Shown: piece by piece, positions 1 through 8,900 of the stretch
Layout: every line of letters starts with the position of its first letter
Numbering within the stretch: position 1 is the first letter of the stretch
Source: Chitinophagales bacterium
GTDB taxonomy: Bacteria > Bacteroidota > Bacteroidia > Chitinophagales > UBA2359
Reading direction: 5' to 3'
DNA: 64,000 nt
Assembly: GCA_041392475.1 (NCBI GenBank)
Contig: JAWKLZ010000001.1
Coordinates: 2,232,001-2,296,000 of the forward strand
Notes under the pieces: model-generated
Told to the model about the DNA's origin: nothing
Database searches by the model: none
The model's input: only the letters and a program-made list of their open reading frames with translations
Made by a program: the position numbers and the translations under genes

Positions 1-1744
1 AATTACCGTTGATGTCGTAATTTCCAAATGAAGATTCGGTTCCAGGAATGACTTTGAAGTTTTCAAATCGGAATTCTGTACCAAATGCTACGTTGATTCC
101 TTTCATCCCTTCCATGCTGTCAAAATATTGAGCAACATCGAAGTTAGCTGTATTTTGGGTAAATGTGTGTCCTCCCGCATTGAATTCGGTAGGAGAAGAA
201 GCCCCCATTGTTGCATTGTGAGTATCGGTTATATAATAGAGGAAACTGTTTTGACCGTATGTATTGCTAAAGTCAATGTTCCAATCACCAATCATACCTT
301 TGATGCCCGCTGCAATAGATTTGTCATTTATATTGGAATTGATTTTAGGTACTGTACCATTTGGATAAATGGCTGTTGTCGTACGATCTTGATTCGGCAA
401 TCGGTAGAAACATCCTGAAGTACCTTGTCGGTAGCCAATGCCTCCAAAGCTATAAAACTCCATATTTTCGCCCAATGGAACTGCCATATTTGCGAAGAAT
501 TTACCGCCTCTAAGTTGAGATTGTCCGATACGCATATTGTAGTCGCTTCTGACTTGACCTCTTGCAGCTAATTCTTCGGTGGTGAAGTCTGCACCTAACA
601 AACCTTGTACAGTTGCCAAATCAGGCGCATTGGCAATTTGACTCTTCAAATCAGATGAAAAATAGCTAACATTTTGAGAGTAGTCTTGCAACTGCTGCAT
701 AGACAATTGACTTACATCTTGTCCTGCCGCTCTTGCGATTCTTTCCACACTATTTAAGCCATTGAAGATACCGCCCGAAAATTCTTTCATTCGATTGGTT
801 GCTCCTCTGTATTCAAATTCGCCTGTGAAATTGATAAAACCACCTTGTTCGCCAACTGGTAAACCATAGTTCAAGCCCAAATTGACGACTTCGCCATCTT
901 GATCTTTTAGTTCTCCTTCAAAAGCACCAATTTCGCTGGTAAAATTAGCACCTGTTGTAAGGTTGAGACTCAATTTGTTCACATCGTCTTTCATACGGAT
1001 GTTGATGACTCCTGCAATGGCATCTGAACCATACTGAGCTGCGGCACCATCTCTTAGCACTTCAATGGTTTTTACGGCAGAAGCAGGGATAGCATTCAAA
1101 TCCGTACCTACATTACCTCTACCAAATGTACCGTTCACGTTTACCAAAGAAGAAGTATGTCGTCTTTTACCATTCAACAATACCAACACCTGATCAGGCC
1201 CTAAACCACGCAAAGCGGCGGGATCAATGTGGTCTGTACCATCCGAAATTGTTTGGGTATTGGACGAAAAGGAGGGCGCTGATGTGTGCAGCAATTGATT
1301 CAAAGTTGTTTGAGGAGCTGCCACACTCAGTTTGCCGACGTTGATAACATCCACAGGAACAGGGGCATCGGTATTGGTTCGATTCGCTGTACGAGTACCT
1401 GTTACAATCAACTCGTCCATTTGGATACCTACTGAAAGTGTAAAGTTAGTAGTGATAGACCTATCAGTCTGAATGGTGATGGAGTTTTCCTGTGAGCTAA
1501 ATCCAACATAACTTGCAACTAAGACATAACTACCTGGTTCTAAACGCAATGAATACCTTCCATCTAAGTCTGTTGTTGTACCGATAGTTGTGCCTTTTAC
1601 AACAACCGTTGCAGAAGGTAATGAACCATTTTCGTCTGATACTGTCCCGCTTACTGTTCCTTGCTGGGCAAAAAGAAGAAATGGTGATAGGAGCAATATA
1701 GCTACTAATAGGGTTCTTAAGTTTTTGTAAAAAAGATTTTGCAT
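1..1744 (-). CDS. TonB-dependent receptor, N-terminal part (runs off the window)
   Basis: Outer-membrane receptor that would import a ligand with energy from TonB. Read on the minus strand from ATG at 1744, it opens with a signal peptide (MQNLFYKN then a hydrophobic run ending LLFAQ). A carboxypeptidase-D-like/CNA-B domain follows at about residues 24-100 (SGTVSDENG, VGFSS). The TonB-box-like DELIVTGTRT leads into a plug domain with LRGLGPDQVLVLLNGKRRH and EVLRDGAAAQYGSDAIAGVINI. About 581 codons lie in the window, so most of the beta-barrel lies beyond base 1. No SusD-like partner is visible on this side. The family is certain; the substrate cannot be told from the sequence. Confidence 0.93.
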   Translation of the reverse strand, partial: MQNLFYKNLRTLLVAILLLSPFLLFAQQGTVSGTVSDENGSLPSATVVVKGTTIGTTTDLDGRYSLRLEPGSYVLVASYVGFSSQENSITIQTDRSITTNFTLSVGIQMDELIVTGTRTANRTNTDAPVPVDVINVGKLSVAAPQTTLNQLLHTSAPSFSSNTQTISDGTDHIDPAALRGLGPDQVLVLLNGKRRHTSSLVNVNGTFGRGNVGTDLNAIPASAVKTIEVLRDGAAAQYGSDAIAGVINIRMKDDVNKLSLNLTTGANFTSEIGAFEGELKDQDGEVVNLGLNYGLPVGEQGGFINFTGEFEYRGATNRMKEFSGGIFNGLNSVERIARAAGQDVSQLSMQQLQDYSQNVSYFSSDLKSQIANAPDLATVQGLLGADFTTEELAARGQVRSDYNMRIGQSQLRGGKFFANMAVPLGENMEFYSFGGIGYRQGTSGCFYRLPNQDRTTTAIYPNGTVPKINSNINDKSIAAGIKGMIGDWNIDFSNTYGQNSFLYYITDTHNATMGASSPTEFNAGGHTFTQNTANFDVAQYFDSMEGMKGINVAFGTEFRFENFKVIPGTESSFGNYDINGN

Positions 1745-2603
1745 AGAATGAATGAATTTTGGTTTATAAAATAATTGGATTGATTGTTTTGTTAAAATAG
1801 GATGTTAAGGTAGTAAAAATTTGTAGAACCATTAGTATTTTTTCTAATGATTTATATTTATAAGATGTGCTAAGTAAGTATAGGGTTGCAAGTTGGGTGA
1901 CATTTAAGAAATTTTGGTAGTGGCAAACTCAGATAATGCTACTTTGATTAATTGATAGAAAAAAATATATGTTTATCATTTATTATTCAACAATTTGGCT
2001 ATTTAAGCATTACGTGTTTCCCCCTCCCCTTCTGTTTTACTTTTTATCTTCAAAGCGATTATACAGTTACAATTACCAACCCAGAAACACAAGGAATATA
2101 TATTCGACATTTCACGATTTCGAAAAAACGAAGTGACCTATATTGCAGGAAAAACTATTGGCAAATTGTATATTTATCCTACTTTTGCCAAGCTAAACGA
2201 TTCGAATTGATTTGCCTTCAAAGTCAGGAAATTATTTGATTGAGTTATTTAATTTTGTTTCTATGAACAAGGAAAGTAAGGAACACTATGACCTTGTGGC
2301 AAGTTTGAAATATTCACCACAAAACCCCAAGCACTTGGGCGGTAAGAATAATCTTTGTAATTTGGCTCTCGGATGTCACATAAAGTACGTGAACAAATGA
2401 AAAGACTACTTCAATAAAATAAACGAAGGGGGGCTGATTTATGTGTGAGCCTTATTCGGTGAAAGTCCCTTTGCCTGCTCCGCATTTCAATCAGAATACT
2501 ATTCTTAGGAGTATTAGAAGGCATAACCTACCCGAGCCATACCTTCAAAGAGGTTGACACATCAGGTATGTAAAATGTTGGCAGCAATCAAAAAAATCAT
2601 ATA
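1745..2603. other. Intergenic stretch without a supported gene
   Basis: About 860 bases separate the divergent receptor gene and the receptor fragment at 2604. Short open frames at 1952-2239 and 2212-2400 have no recognisable motif or believable composition. Bases 2420-2590 contain structured-looking text (a ggtgaaagtcc run and an imperfect catacct/aggtatg hairpin) that could be a decayed RNA or mobile-element remnant, but I could not assign it. A TACTTTTG match to the TAnnTTTG promoter element lies near 2180. Confidence 0.4.
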
Positions 2604-3113
2604 ATGAATAAAAAAGTCACAATCCTAACAGCAGCTCTACTATTTATAAGCACTATGGCTTTTGCACAAAAAAGCATATCGGGAAAAATCATAGATGCTG
2701 ATGACCAACAACCATTAATTGGAGTAGTAGTCCAACTACAAGCAAGCGGAGCAGGAACTGTTACAGACGAACAAGGAATTTTTCAAATAATTTCTGAAAA
2801 GGAAAACGATATAGCCATCATCAAATACTTGGGTTATGATGAAATGCAGCTTGAAATAACTCCTGAGACAACTAAATTAGGAAGTATTGAATTGGTGCGG
2901 GCAAATACGACCCTTGATGAAGTCATCGTTAGTGCATCACCAAATAACTTTAAGGCAAAATTTAAGGGAAGTAATTTTAAAATTAGCCCGATTACCCTAA
3001 AAAATATCAACCCATTGAGTACTGAAGAGGTGCTTAGGACTGTTCCTGGTGTCAATAAGTACCTAATCAAAATTATTGGTACATTTCAAAAATCACAAAA
3101 TGTTTATTATTAA
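2604..3113 (+). pseudogene. TonB-dependent receptor N-terminal fragment
   Basis: The reading frame has a clean signal peptide (MNKKVTILTAALLFISTMAFA) and a carboxypeptidase-D-like domain (ISGKIIDADDQQPLIGVVV, YLGYDEM). The TonB-linker sequence LDEVIVSASP follows, then the start of a plug domain (STEEVLRTVPGVN). It stops at residue 169, exactly where an inverted-repeat element begins (3056). A normal receptor of this kind has 700-1000 residues, so this is the 5' stump of a gene. The last 19 residues are encoded by the inserted element. Only the signal peptide and CNA-B-like domain could still be made. The call as a truncated receptor is strong; whether the stump is expressed is unknown. Confidence 0.8.
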
Positions 3114-3160
3114 TCCCTTGTGAAGATTTTAATATCCTTTTAAATCTGGTTAGGTACTTA
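3056..3160. repeat. 105-bp element bounded by inverted repeats (MITE-like)
   Basis: The first 20 bases (3056-3075, beginning taagtacctaa) and the reverse complement of the last 20 (3141-3160, ending ttaggtactta) match at 17 of 20 positions, with the outer 11 identical. The element sits precisely at the break in the receptor fragment and ends next to an orphan T9SS tail. It contains no gene. Terminal inverted repeats and small size suggest a miniature transposable element or an IS deletion scar. No clear target duplication is visible. Confidence 0.6.
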
Positions 3161-3327
3161 CTATTACAACCATCTCTCTTTTTGATATTCTCGGCAATCA
3201 GGTTTCAGTTCTACACCCAAACAGTCGTAAAGTGACTATCAATGTAGCTGATTTAGTCAGAGGAGTTTATATTGCAAAGATTTCCACTCATACAAGATTA
3301 AGCAGCATCAAATTGATGATTGAATAA
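3154..3327 (+). pseudogene. Orphan T9SS type A C-terminal sorting domain fragment
   Basis: The open frame reads VLTITTISLFDILGN, then VTINVADLVRGVYIAKIS, and ends IKLMIE before TAA. This is the typical beta-rich end of Bacteroidota proteins exported by the type IX system (compare the YDIVGRELL...LPTGTYLLVLS tail of the giant protein at 5927). It has no start codon and no cargo domain. It begins inside the inverted-repeat element and is out of context with the receptor stump upstream, since such receptors do not carry this tail. It is therefore the 3' remnant of a different gene, brought next to the stump by insertion and deletion. Confidence 0.75.
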
Positions 3328-3374
3328 TCCATTCAATAGGATTAATCATGATCATAGAAGGTTATAGTATGAAA

Positions 3375-3428
3375 ATCCTGTGTACACAAAATAACTTCTT
3401 CTTTGAAGATAAACTGGGTACACAGGAT
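3375..3428. terminator. Hairpin, possible terminator
   Basis: An 11-bp perfect stem (atcctgtgtac at 3375-3385 with gtacacaggat at 3418-3428) encloses a 32-base loop. It lies downstream of the orphan T9SS tail. There is no strong T-tract, so the role as a terminator is uncertain. Confidence 0.35.
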
Positions 3429-3573
3429 ATTTCTCTGTCAATACACCAGCCTTTTTTTGAAATTGTGTGATGCGTTGTGGTGGCGGTTGTCCAAGAACAA
3501 TTTATATTTGGAGGGTGAAAAATAGTTACTTTACAGAATATTGTGTAGGGCAGAATATTCTTTAAACACTTTC

Positions 3574-3600
3574 GTACTAAAGAATATAGTACCTTAGTAC
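3574..3600. promoter_or_regulatory. Palindrome abutting the methyltransferase start
   Basis: gtactaa at 3574-3580 and ttagtac at 3594-3600 form a 7-bp perfect inverted repeat with a 13-base centre. It ends one base before the ATG at 3602. The position would suit an operator or a hairpin over the start; no regulator is known. Confidence 0.3.
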
Positions 3601-3601
3601 A

Positions 3602-4690
3602 ATGAACAAGGAATTGATAGATGCTGACATAAAAATAAATAGACCTAAACCCATAGAGTTTGGAGCAGAATTAGCCTATTTTAATATAGAAACGGATGCT
3701 CAAGAAACGATTGATACTTTACTTTTAGGAAAATACGTCTTAATAGAAGGATTTTATAGCAATGGTTTGAATCTCTTAAATGAATTGCAATCTTATCTCA
3801 AAATAAAACATCCAAATCAAGGTTTTCTGGAACAACGGGCATTTCGTTTAGAATATCAAAAATTATCAAATCTTGTATTAATTGAAGTTAATGAACACAA
3901 ATTAGTGGTCAAGAAAGCTCCATTAATCGGATGGTTGGAAAAATTATACCCTGAATCACACGACTTTCTACTCACCCTTCCTCAGATTCAAGGTTTAAAC
4001 AGTGCTTGGCAATGGTATCTTAAGGGTGTAATCATTCCTGTTTTGAGAAATAAGATTCATCCTTATTATGGTGTTTATTTTCCAACTCGTTTTGAACATT
4101 TGCAACTTTTTGACAATTGGTTAAAACGCTATGAAGGTCCCAAAAAATCAGCTATTGATGTTGGTATAGGAAGTGGCATACTTTCATTTCAACTGATGAA
4201 GTATGGCTTTCAAAAATCGTATGGTACGGATCTGAATCCCAATGCCATTATTGGATTGAAGGAATCCATGAAAGGAACGAAGTTATCTTTGAAAATAGAG
4301 ATTGTTTGCGGTCATTTATTTGGTACGTGGGAAAAACAAACAGAGCTGATTGTCTTCAATCCTCCTTGGTTGCCAGCATCACATGATTTAGATCGTCTTG
4401 ATGAAGCAATTTACTATAACAACCAACTTTTTCCTGAGTTTTTTGAAGAAGCGAAGAAAAGATTGCTTCCAGATGGCAGAGTTGTACTATTATTTTCTAA
4501 CTTAGGTCAAATAACAAATGTGACAAGAGAACATCCGATAGAAAATGAGTTGCTCAATGAATCTCGTTTTACCTTAGATAAATGTTTTAAAAAATCAGTA
4601 AAAAAGGCATCTGCAAAAACAAAAAGAAACCAATATTGGCGTGCCACAGAAGAGGTAGAATTATGGGTATTAAAGCATAAGCAGGGATAA
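3602..4690 (+). CDS. Class I SAM-dependent methyltransferase (MTS/PrmC-like fold)
   Basis: A 362-residue protein. The N-terminal half (1-175) shows no family I recognise. The C-terminal half is a Rossmann-fold methyltransferase: motif I DVGIGSGIL at about 188, the acidic end of strand 2 GTDLNPNA, and motif IV FNPPW at about 248. The NPPW motif is typical of enzymes that methylate planar nitrogens, such as the PrmC/HemK and RsmC-like MTS group. The basic C-terminus (KKSVKKASAKTKRNQ) could touch nucleic acid. The gene stands alone between decayed genes, just after a palindrome. The substrate is unknown; a protein glutamine or a nucleic acid base are both possible. Confidence 0.75.
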   Translation: MNKELIDADIKINRPKPIEFGAELAYFNIETDAQETIDTLLLGKYVLIEGFYSNGLNLLNELQSYLKIKHPNQGFLEQRAFRLEYQKLSNLVLIEVNEHKLVVKKAPLIGWLEKLYPESHDFLLTLPQIQGLNSAWQWYLKGVIIPVLRNKIHPYYGVYFPTRFEHLQLFDNWLKRYEGPKKSAIDVGIGSGILSFQLMKYGFQKSYGTDLNPNAIIGLKESMKGTKLSLKIEIVCGHLFGTWEKQTELIVFNPPWLPASHDLDRLDEAIYYNNQLFPEFFEEAKKRLLPDGRVVLLFSNLGQITNVTREHPIENELLNESRFTLDKCFKKSVKKASAKTKRNQYWRATEEVELWVLKHKQG

Positions 4691-4947
4691 TTAATAATTT
4701 ATTTGTCAGCATTTTAGCGAAAAGTAAAGAAGAATTTCTACAATTGGATAACTCTCCCTCATGCGGTGATAGCAGTTTACCAAATTTTCGTAAGCCCTCG
4801 CATTCAATCGTTTGATGGCGATAGTTTACGGACTTTGAGTAATGCACCAACCTTCTATTCTCAAACGATGCCGAATCTTGAAGTAAGCATGGATATTCCT
4901 TTAATTTATATGTCATTAGTAAAGGACTAAAGTTGATACTTTGTAGT

Positions 4948-5231
4948 ATGAAACGAATTAAAGTAAAAAAGGACAAATCCTTCAACGAAAAGGGGATAAA
5001 AACAGCAAAGTTTTTAAAGTAGAATCGGGCATACTAAAAAGTTATTCCATTGACGAAAAAGGAAAAGAATATATCTTTATGTTTGCTTCGGCTATTGAAC
5101 GTTATGAACATTTTGTTGAAACATATCCTGACATTGTTCAAAGAGTACCTCAAAGAATGATTGCTGCGTACCTTGGCATTACACCCGAAGCTCTTAGCAC
5201 CGTAAAAAGGCTTCGACTTCAAAAGAAGTAA
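4948..5231 (+). pseudogene. Crp/Fnr-family regulator, frameshifted and internally deleted
   Basis: The start MKRIKVKK breaks in a run of six A at about 4962-4967. In the next frame it continues GQILQRKGDKNSKVFKVESG, then LKSYSIDEKGKEYIFMFA, which is the cyclic-nucleotide-binding beta-roll of Crp/Fnr regulators. The middle of the protein is missing: the frame jumps from IFMFA to ERYEHFVETYPDIVQRVPQR, followed by the end of the helix-turn-helix (IAAYLGITPEALSTVKR). A family member has about 190-230 residues; fewer than 95 codons remain. Two independent lesions make a working regulator very unlikely. Confidence 0.8.
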
Positions 5232-5879
5232 TTTGAGTTGGCATAAAATTGAGTACAGAGACCTTCTAATACCACCTCTGATTACACTTCTTTCATCGAA
5301 GTAGAGAAAATATACATAAGTTCTTTACAGGATACTGAACGGTTCGTAATTGATGTCCTATGCAATAACTCAGGCAATTTCGCAGCGATTCATCCATCTT
5401 TTTCAACTTGCTCTTTTACCTTTTCTAAAATGAAACAATCAGTCGATGTATAAATTTGCCTGACCCTCCAATTTTGTAAAAGTTAAGAAGATTGGAGGGT
5501 TAAGCAAAAAACATAGTTTTTCCCCTATACCCAATTTCGTTCAACTGAAAAGTGGTCAAAAATGGCAAGAAACTTCAATAAAATAATTGGTTCTTTGACA
5601 AAATCTATGATTTGAGACTTCGGAAGTTTGCCGCTTAAAAAATCAACAAACTATTTCCGTTACACGGCATTGAGTACAGTGTCACAGAAGTTTCTTAACA
5701 TCGTTCTATGACAAAATTTGTCAATTTTCATCCCTCTATGTCCCCCTTCAAAGAGGAAATTTTCTCACTATCAATACATTCCCCCTTTGGAGGGGGACAG
5801 GGGGAGGATGCGCCAGTTTTGAAGTAGTATTAAATAATTTTCGTTCCAGTGTATTGAGTACATCCCAAACAAAACAAAA
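5232..5879. other. Intergenic stretch, decayed
   Basis: About 650 bases without a supported gene. An open frame without a start, about 5269-5453, encodes a protein-like text (VEKIYISSLQDTERFVIDVL) that I cannot assign; it may be a gene remnant. A 10-bp hairpin lies at 5463-5500 (accctccaat / attggagggt). A G/C-run block around 5781-5811 (ccccctttggaggggg) looks like a dispersed intergenic repeat. The octamer ttgagtac occurs three times, near 5250, 5670 and 5850. Confidence 0.4.
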
Positions 5880-5908
5880 AAAGCGGAAATTTTGAAAATT
5901 TCCGCTTT
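5880..5908 (-). terminator. Intrinsic terminator of the giant surface protein gene
   Basis: A 13-bp perfect stem (aaagcggaaattt at 5880-5892 with aaatttccgcttt at 5896-5908) has a 3-base loop. On the minus strand it is followed by a T-rich tract. It lies 18 bases past the stop codon of the gene ending at 5927. Confidence 0.9.
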
Positions 5909-5926
5909 CCCATTCTATGATAAATC

Positions 5927-8900
5927 CTACTCCTTCACCACCTTCACCGTCCGTCTTTCCAAACCATTGGAAAGCACCAGCAAATACGTACCTGTTGGCA
6001 AAGCAGACACATCCACCGAATAATTGTTCAAGCCCGATTTTGGAGTGAATGATTCTACAAGTAGCTCCCGCCCCACAATATCGTACAATTGCAGCGTCAT
6101 TTCTTTTGCTTGCGGGCTATTGAAGCGCACCTGAAGTCGGTCACTCACAGGAATCGGATAAACTTGTACAATTTCAAAAACAGCACTTTCCCCACGCATC
6201 AAAGAAATCACATCAGAAGCCGTTTTTGTACCATCAAAATCCGTTTGGTCGAGGCGGTAATAACTTCTACCATCAGGTGCGTTGCGGTCCAAGAAATCGT
6301 AAGAATGGGCTGCCGAACTTGTGCCATTGCCATTTACTTTGGCGATTACTTCAAAATCAACGCCATCCGTTGAGCGCAAAAGTGTAAAATAGTCGTTGTT
6401 CGTTTCCGAAGCCGTCACCCATTGAAGGAAATTGCCCTCTTTTTGCACCTCGCCTTCAAAGGTCACCAACTCCACGCCTACGGTTACACAATTCACCCCT
6501 TTGGTAATCGGCCCTTCCTGACAGCCATTTGTATCCGTGACCACCAAAGTATAAACTTGACCTACGGGAATCGTTCCGATAGGCAACAAAGGGAAGTCAG
6601 CAGGAGTAATTTGGTCGTTGAAGTAGTAAGAACCCACATCAATCGTATAAGGAGGCGTTCCGCCTTGAATCGCAAGCACCAATTGATAGAAAGTAGAAGT
6701 CGTACCGTCTGGGCAAATTTCGTTGACGGTGATTTCGAAGCCTGCACATTCACCCTCATCATACATTCCTGCATCTATATTTGACAAGGTAGCTCCTTCT
6801 GCTACGGTGAAAATCGTGGTCATACCATTCGCATTGATGTCACTGTCAATCGTATCATCCAACCCTACATCTTGCGGCGATGCTGCAAAACCATCGGGAA
6901 TCTCGAAAGCCAAGAAGTAATTGCCCGCAGGAACATCCGCAAAAGAATATGCACCATTTGCATCCGTCTCATCGGTAGCTATATCTCCCAAGACCGTACT
7001 GACAAGTCTTACTTTGATGCCTTGCAAGCCCACTGTTTTCTCCAAATCATCTTGCAAGCCATTCTTATTCAAATCGTTGAACACAATATCGCCAATAGTC
7101 GCTAAGAGACTTGGACAGTTTTTCGTACCCATCAGGGTAACACTGCAATTGGCATCCGTTTCATCCGTAACCGTAATGAAATAGTCCCCTTGCGGCAATG
7201 GGCCCATCAAGATACTGCCACTCGACTGATTCGTCGTTGGAGGATTCACACCATCGTTCAACATATAGGTACTGCTGCCATTGACTTCTACTTCCACCAA
7301 ATAATCGCCATTGACGGTACAAATCGTTTTCGGAATCGCCAACAAATCACAGCCTCCACCTGTCAAACAATCCTTTGAACCATTGAAGGTCAAGGAACAG
7401 TTGGGCGTTGTTTCGCTGGTAATGGTGATGGCATAATCGCCATTTGCGAAATTATTGAAGGTATAATTGCCTGCCGCTTGACCTGTCATTGTAGTGTTCA
7501 TATTGTCTGAAAGGGTAAATGTTCCCGTTCCTTCAAACTCAAAAGTCACCGTATAACCATTGCTACTCGTACAGTTCACCTCCACATCAGTCACTTCAAT
7601 GTCACACGGCAAAACCTGTTCGCAGTCTTTAGAGCCATTGATGGTCAGCGAACAATTAGGATCGCTTTCGCTACTGATGACCACTGCATAAGTACCATTG
7701 AAGATAGGGCCAACGGTGACCTCGCCACCCGTTTGTCCAGTAATTGGCGTGTTCACTCCATCATTGATGGTGTAGGTGTCACCCACATTTCCGCTAAAGT
7801 TGACCACAATTTCAAACCTACCATTGTCCAAACAAAGCGTTTCGGCAGTAGCTGTCAAATCGCAGTTGGTTGTGACCGCACAATTGCGAATGCCCGAAGC
7901 ACTTTTCTTGCAATTGACGTTGTTGTCGTTCACCACTTCAATGTTGTAGGACGTGCCACTATTGAACGGCCCAACCTGCAAAGAACCAGCCGTTACGCCC
8001 GTTTGAATCGGCTGTCCGTTGTTGTAAACAGTGTAGGTATCAGAGCCACCAACATTGAGCGAAATCATAAAGTTATTGTTGTCCGTACAAGCAGTACTCG
8101 CCGTCAAAGACAAGTCGCAGGGCAGCACTACATCCGTACAGTTTTCTGTTCCCGAAAGCGTTTGTTGACATTCAGAATTGAAAACATTGGCTACCGTAAA
8201 ATTGTAGGAGTTCAATGCCGCAGGGCCAAAGGTATAAGTTCCTGCACTGAGGTTCGATTGATTGCCCAAGTTACTGGTGACATTGTAAGTACCTGTTCCT
8301 CCAATCGTGAGGTCAATCGTATAGCTATCTCCTGCAATGCAGTTGATGGCAGCACTTGTGGTCAAATCACACAACACTGCATCCGAACAATCTGCAAAAC
8401 CATTCAAACCTCCAAAGCAGGTAAAATTGCTTTCACTTTGCACAAAAATGTTGTAGAAGAAGCCATTGGGATAAGGTCCCAAAACGATTTCTCCTGCTTC
8501 CACGCCAAAGAGTGTTCCCATAAAGCCATCTTCAATGACATAAGTTCCTGAACCCATGAGGTCTAATATGACATTGAAGCCACTTCCATCTGCCAAACAT
8601 TCTGTTGTTGCTCCAAATTCCAAATCACAAACAGGTGTTTCTTCCGAAATACAGCTTCTGATACCCAAAAAGTCTTGTGTACAGAAAGGTCGGTCTTCGT
8701 CTTGAATGAAAATGTAGTATTCATCTCCAAAAATAGGCCCTGCTTCAATGGTGCCTGCTTGTTGGTTTTCGAGGTTCAAGACAATCGGCCCGCCCAATTC
8801 TTGGAATACGGTTATTTCATAATTTGAAGTTCCTTCCAAATTAATAATGACATTGAAGCTCAAACTGTCTGGATTACAAACCGTTGTTACCCCTGCATTG

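Noticed and set aside
1952..2400. Two short open frames
   Set aside because: No start context, no protein-like pattern, and the frames overlap each other.
2401..2590. Possible group II intron domain I text (ggtgaaagtcc, cccgagccatacc)
   Set aside because: It resembles intron text I have seen, but I could not find domain V, an RT fragment or boundary sequences here, so it is left unassigned.
4587..4985. 132-codon minus-strand frame overlapping the end of the methyltransferase
   Set aside because: It is partly antisense to a clear gene and has no recognisable features.
5781..5811. ccccctttggaggggg palindrome as a regulator site
   Set aside because: It looks like a dispersed intergenic repeat and is far from any start codon.
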